Source of the DNA: Sphingomonas sp. Leaf208
GTDB taxonomy: Bacteria; Pseudomonadota; Alphaproteobacteria; Sphingomonadales; Sphingomonadaceae
DNA: 64,000 nucleotides
Assembly (NCBI RefSeq): GCF_001421415.1
Contig: NZ_LMKH01000023.1
Location: forward strand, 382,725 to 446,724
Direction of reading: 5' to 3'
Shown: in pieces, positions 62,191 through 64,000 of the stretch
Layout: each line of letters starts with the position of its first letter
How positions within the stretch are numbered: the first letter of the stretch is position 1
The notes under the pieces: model-generated
Told to the model about the DNA's origin: nothing
What the model saw: the letters and a program-made list of their open reading frames with translations, nothing else
The model's database searches: none
Made by a program: the position numbers and the translations under genes

Positions 62191-63285
62191 TCAGGCGAGT
62201 TCGGACAGCTTGGCGGGCTCATGCATCGGACAACCGTTGAATTTGCCGCGGAAATCCGCCGACTGCTTGTACGTGTCCTTGCGCGTGCGGTTCACGCCGC
62301 CGAGCGGCTGATGCGCGGTGATGCCGTGCCAGATGCTGTACGACAACGCGTCGTCGGTATGGTCGGTAACGCCCTGTTCCCACGACAGCTGCGCCGGCAC
62401 TTCGAGCGTCGCGACCGTCACGAACGGACTCTGCTCCTCGTCCCAGACCACCGAGGCGTCCTCGATCGGCATCTTTTCGAGATCGGTGTTCAGCTGCACG
62501 CGGAACTCCCACTTGCCGCCATGCTCGATCATTTCCTCGCGGACGACTTCGCGCAGCGCATCCGGGCGCGCGGTGATGTCGACGAGATCACCGGTCAGCC
62601 GCGTCAGTTCGGGCAATGCCGGGAACAGCGCCACCTTCGCGATATACTCGCCGAAGCGGAACGGCGTCTGCGAATAGTAGGTCTCGCCGAGCGGATGGAC
62701 GGGCTTGGCACCGCCAAGCGTGGTCAGCGTCGCCGACTGGCCGCCGACCGCCTCGAGCGCGGACTCGACGACGCGGAAGGTCGCGGACATCGCCTTCTTC
62801 ACCCCCTCGAAGCGGTCGGTCGTCTTCGACAGGAGCTTCAGGTTCTTAGCGAAGGCCTTCGGGTCCGCCGCAGAGAAGGCCGGACCGTTGACCATGATGA
62901 AGTCCTGCGTCGTGTCGCCTTCCGACCCCGGCAAGCGAGCGCCTGCAACGTCGAGAATCTTCAGCGCGAGACCACGTGGCAGGCTGATGCTGTCATCGAG
63001 GATATCGCCGGCGTTGGTCGAGATGCGGATGATCGCCTCGTGGCGGCCGGGCGTCGAGAAGATGCCCTGCGCAAGCTCGGGCGGAAGATTGTCGGCGATC
63101 GTGAACGTACCGCGCACGATGCCATGCGCCTTGGCATGGACCGAGCGGACCGCGTGACCGTAGTCCTGCGATGTCGTCTCCAGGATATCCTGGAACGAGT
63201 CCTTCATGCCCTGCAGAGTCTCCTGCTCGTCGGGAGCGATCGTTTCGACGGACGGATCGAAACGGACGGGCTGGTTGCTAGGCAT
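62191..63285 (-). CDS. Catalase-family heme protein (SrpA-like)
   Basis: 364 aa, shorter than full catalases. RSVHAKAHGIVRGTFTI corresponds to the distal His region of catalase folds, RHEAIIRISTNAGDILDD and GLALKILDV are further shared blocks, and the C-terminal WHGITAHQPLGGVNRTRKDTYKQSADFRGKFNG is typical of the small catalase-like group. The Tyr heme ligand cannot be assigned by eye. It may be a periplasmic or cytoplasmic peroxidase or lipid hydroperoxide enzyme; no signal peptide is seen. It forms a two-gene unit with the phosphoesterase. Confidence 0.85.
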   Translation of the reverse strand: MPSNQPVRFDPSVETIAPDEQETLQGMKDSFQDILETTSQDYGHAVRSVHAKAHGIVRGTFTIADNLPPELAQGIFSTPGRHEAIIRISTNAGDILDDSISLPRGLALKILDVAGARLPGSEGDTTQDFIMVNGPAFSAADPKAFAKNLKLLSKTTDRFEGVKKAMSATFRVVESALEAVGGQSATLTTLGGAKPVHPLGETYYSQTPFRFGEYIAKVALFPALPELTRLTGDLVDITARPDALREVVREEMIEHGGKWEFRVQLNTDLEKMPIEDASVVWDEEQSPFVTVATLEVPAQLSWEQGVTDHTDDALSYSIWHGITAHQPLGGVNRTRKDTYKQSADFRGKFNGCPMHEPAKLSELA

Positions 63286-63391
63286 GAGTATCTCCTCTTG
63301 GTACGCATCGGTAACCCGTTGAACCGATGGACGTTCCGCTTTCGTTGCAAACCAGGCGGCAACGCGTGATTAAGGCGCCAAAGGAGCATCC

Positions 63392-64000
63392 ATGCACATC
63401 CCCACGATCATCGCGCCGACCGTCACCATCGCCGGCACCACGGACCGCTTCCCCGTCCGCCGTATCTTCTGCGTCGGCCAGAACTACGCCGATCACGCGC
63501 GCGAGATGGGCTCCGATCCCGATCGCCAGGAGCCGTTCTTCTTCTCCAAGCCCGCCGACGCGGTCGTGGCCAACGGCAGCACGCTCCCCTTCCCGCCGCA
63601 GACCGAAGACCTGCACCACGAAGTCGAACTGGTGATCGCGCTCGGCACGGGCGGCAAGGATATCGCGGTCGAGGACGCCGCTGCGACGATCTTCGGGGCT
63701 GGCGTCGGCATCGACCTGACCCGCCGCGATCTCCAGGCGGCGGCAAAGAAGGCCGGGCGGCCGTGGGACATGGCGAAGGGCTTCGATCGCTCCGCCCCCG
63801 TCGGCGCGCTCACGCCGGGCGTGCCCGCCGCCACGGGCAGCATCGCGCTCGCGGTCGATGGCGAGACGCGACAGTCCGGCGACCTGTCGATGATGATCTG
63901 GAGCGTGCCCGAGATCATCGCGACGCTGTCCACCTTCGTCGAGCTGGCACCGGGCGACCTGATCTTCACCGGCACCCCCGCCGGCGTCGGCCCGATCCGG
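63392..64000 (+). CDS. Fumarylacetoacetate hydrolase (FAH) family protein (3' end beyond window)
   Basis: The first 203 codons of a gene that runs off the right edge. [46 protein letters not shown] (metal-binding Glu residues), [14 protein letters not shown] and [11 protein letters not shown] are signatures of the FAH superfamily of C-C hydrolases, isomerases and decarboxylases acting on acyl-pyruvates. AAGGAG lies 5 nt before the ATG. It is divergent from the catalase-family gene, with about 100 bp between. Substrate cannot be told. Confidence 0.92.
   Translation, partial: MHIPTIIAPTVTIAGTTDRFPVRRIFCVGQNYADHAREMGSDPDRQEPFFFSKPADAVVANGSTLPFPPQTEDLHHEVELVIALGTGGKDIAVEDAAATIFGAGVGIDLTRRDLQAAAKKAGRPWDMAKGFDRSAPVGALTPGVPAATGSIALAVDGETRQSGDLSMMIWSVPEIIATLSTFVELAPGDLIFTGTPAGVGPIR

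Overview
The window is high-GC chromosomal DNA from an alphaproteobacterium, most likely a Sphingomonas or close sphingomonad. I infer this from recognisable protein families and gene order: a meso-DAP-type mur/fts cluster, the aat-DUF2155-NDUFA12 group, a sphingomonad-like RpoB/RpoC pair, and RcnB/glycine-zipper and DUF1501/DUF1800 proteins. It is mostly core genome. I see no transposase, prophage, CRISPR array, rRNA or tRNA gene.

Layout. 1-2.4 kb: a DUF1800/DUF1501 pair (cut by the window edge) and a small secreted protein. 2.6-25.2 kb: a complete division and cell wall (dcw) cluster on the minus strand, in transcription order mraZ-rsmH-ftsL-ftsI-murE-murF-mraY-murD-ftsW-murG-murC-murB-ddl-ftsQ-ftsA-ftsZ, followed by a TPR-SPOR protein and a dGTPase. 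Nearly every junction is a 4-nt ATGA/GTGA overlap or a gap of a few bases. 25.6-32.4 kb: a cysteine synthase family enzyme, small proteins, a ParA-like ATPase with aat, DUF2155, the NDUFA12-like complex I subunit, DUF192, a double cold-shock protein and RecX. 32.5-39.4 kb: a fatty acyl-AMP ligase, a GGDEF-EAL membrane protein, an M28 peptidase, a PAS-HTH regulator and a universal stress protein. 39.5-43.1 kb: pyruvate dehydrogenase E2, a small membrane protein, a thioesterase and dihydrolipoamide dehydrogenase. 43.4-49.6 kb: a polytopic membrane protein, an RcnB-like protein, free methionine sulfoxide reductase, ArfB, an RluA-family enzyme, an extensin-like/VanY-type protein and a hemerythrin-like protein. 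49.7-58.6 kb: rpoB and rpoC with their own promoter, a possible attenuator and a strong terminator. 59-64 kb: a GT1 glycosyltransferase, a TonB-like protein, a phosphoesterase coupled to a catalase-family protein, and the start of a fumarylacetoacetate hydrolase family gene.

The most unusual feature is a set of GC-rich palindromic repeats of about 50-130 bp, in several families, scattered through the window. Most lie between genes, but three are translated in frame within essential peptidoglycan genes: one in the N-terminal domain of MurD, one near the N-terminus of MurB and one forming the MurB C-terminus. Two others end exactly at GTG start codons, of ddl and murF, and appear to supply their Shine-Dalgarno sequences. 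Also notable are 10-bp-phased GGG boxes upstream of mraZ that look like MraZ operators, and an rpoB leader with a near-consensus promoter, a 22-codon reading frame and a terminator-like hairpin overlapping its stop codon. All assignments come from reading the sequence and recalled family knowledge; no database search was run.
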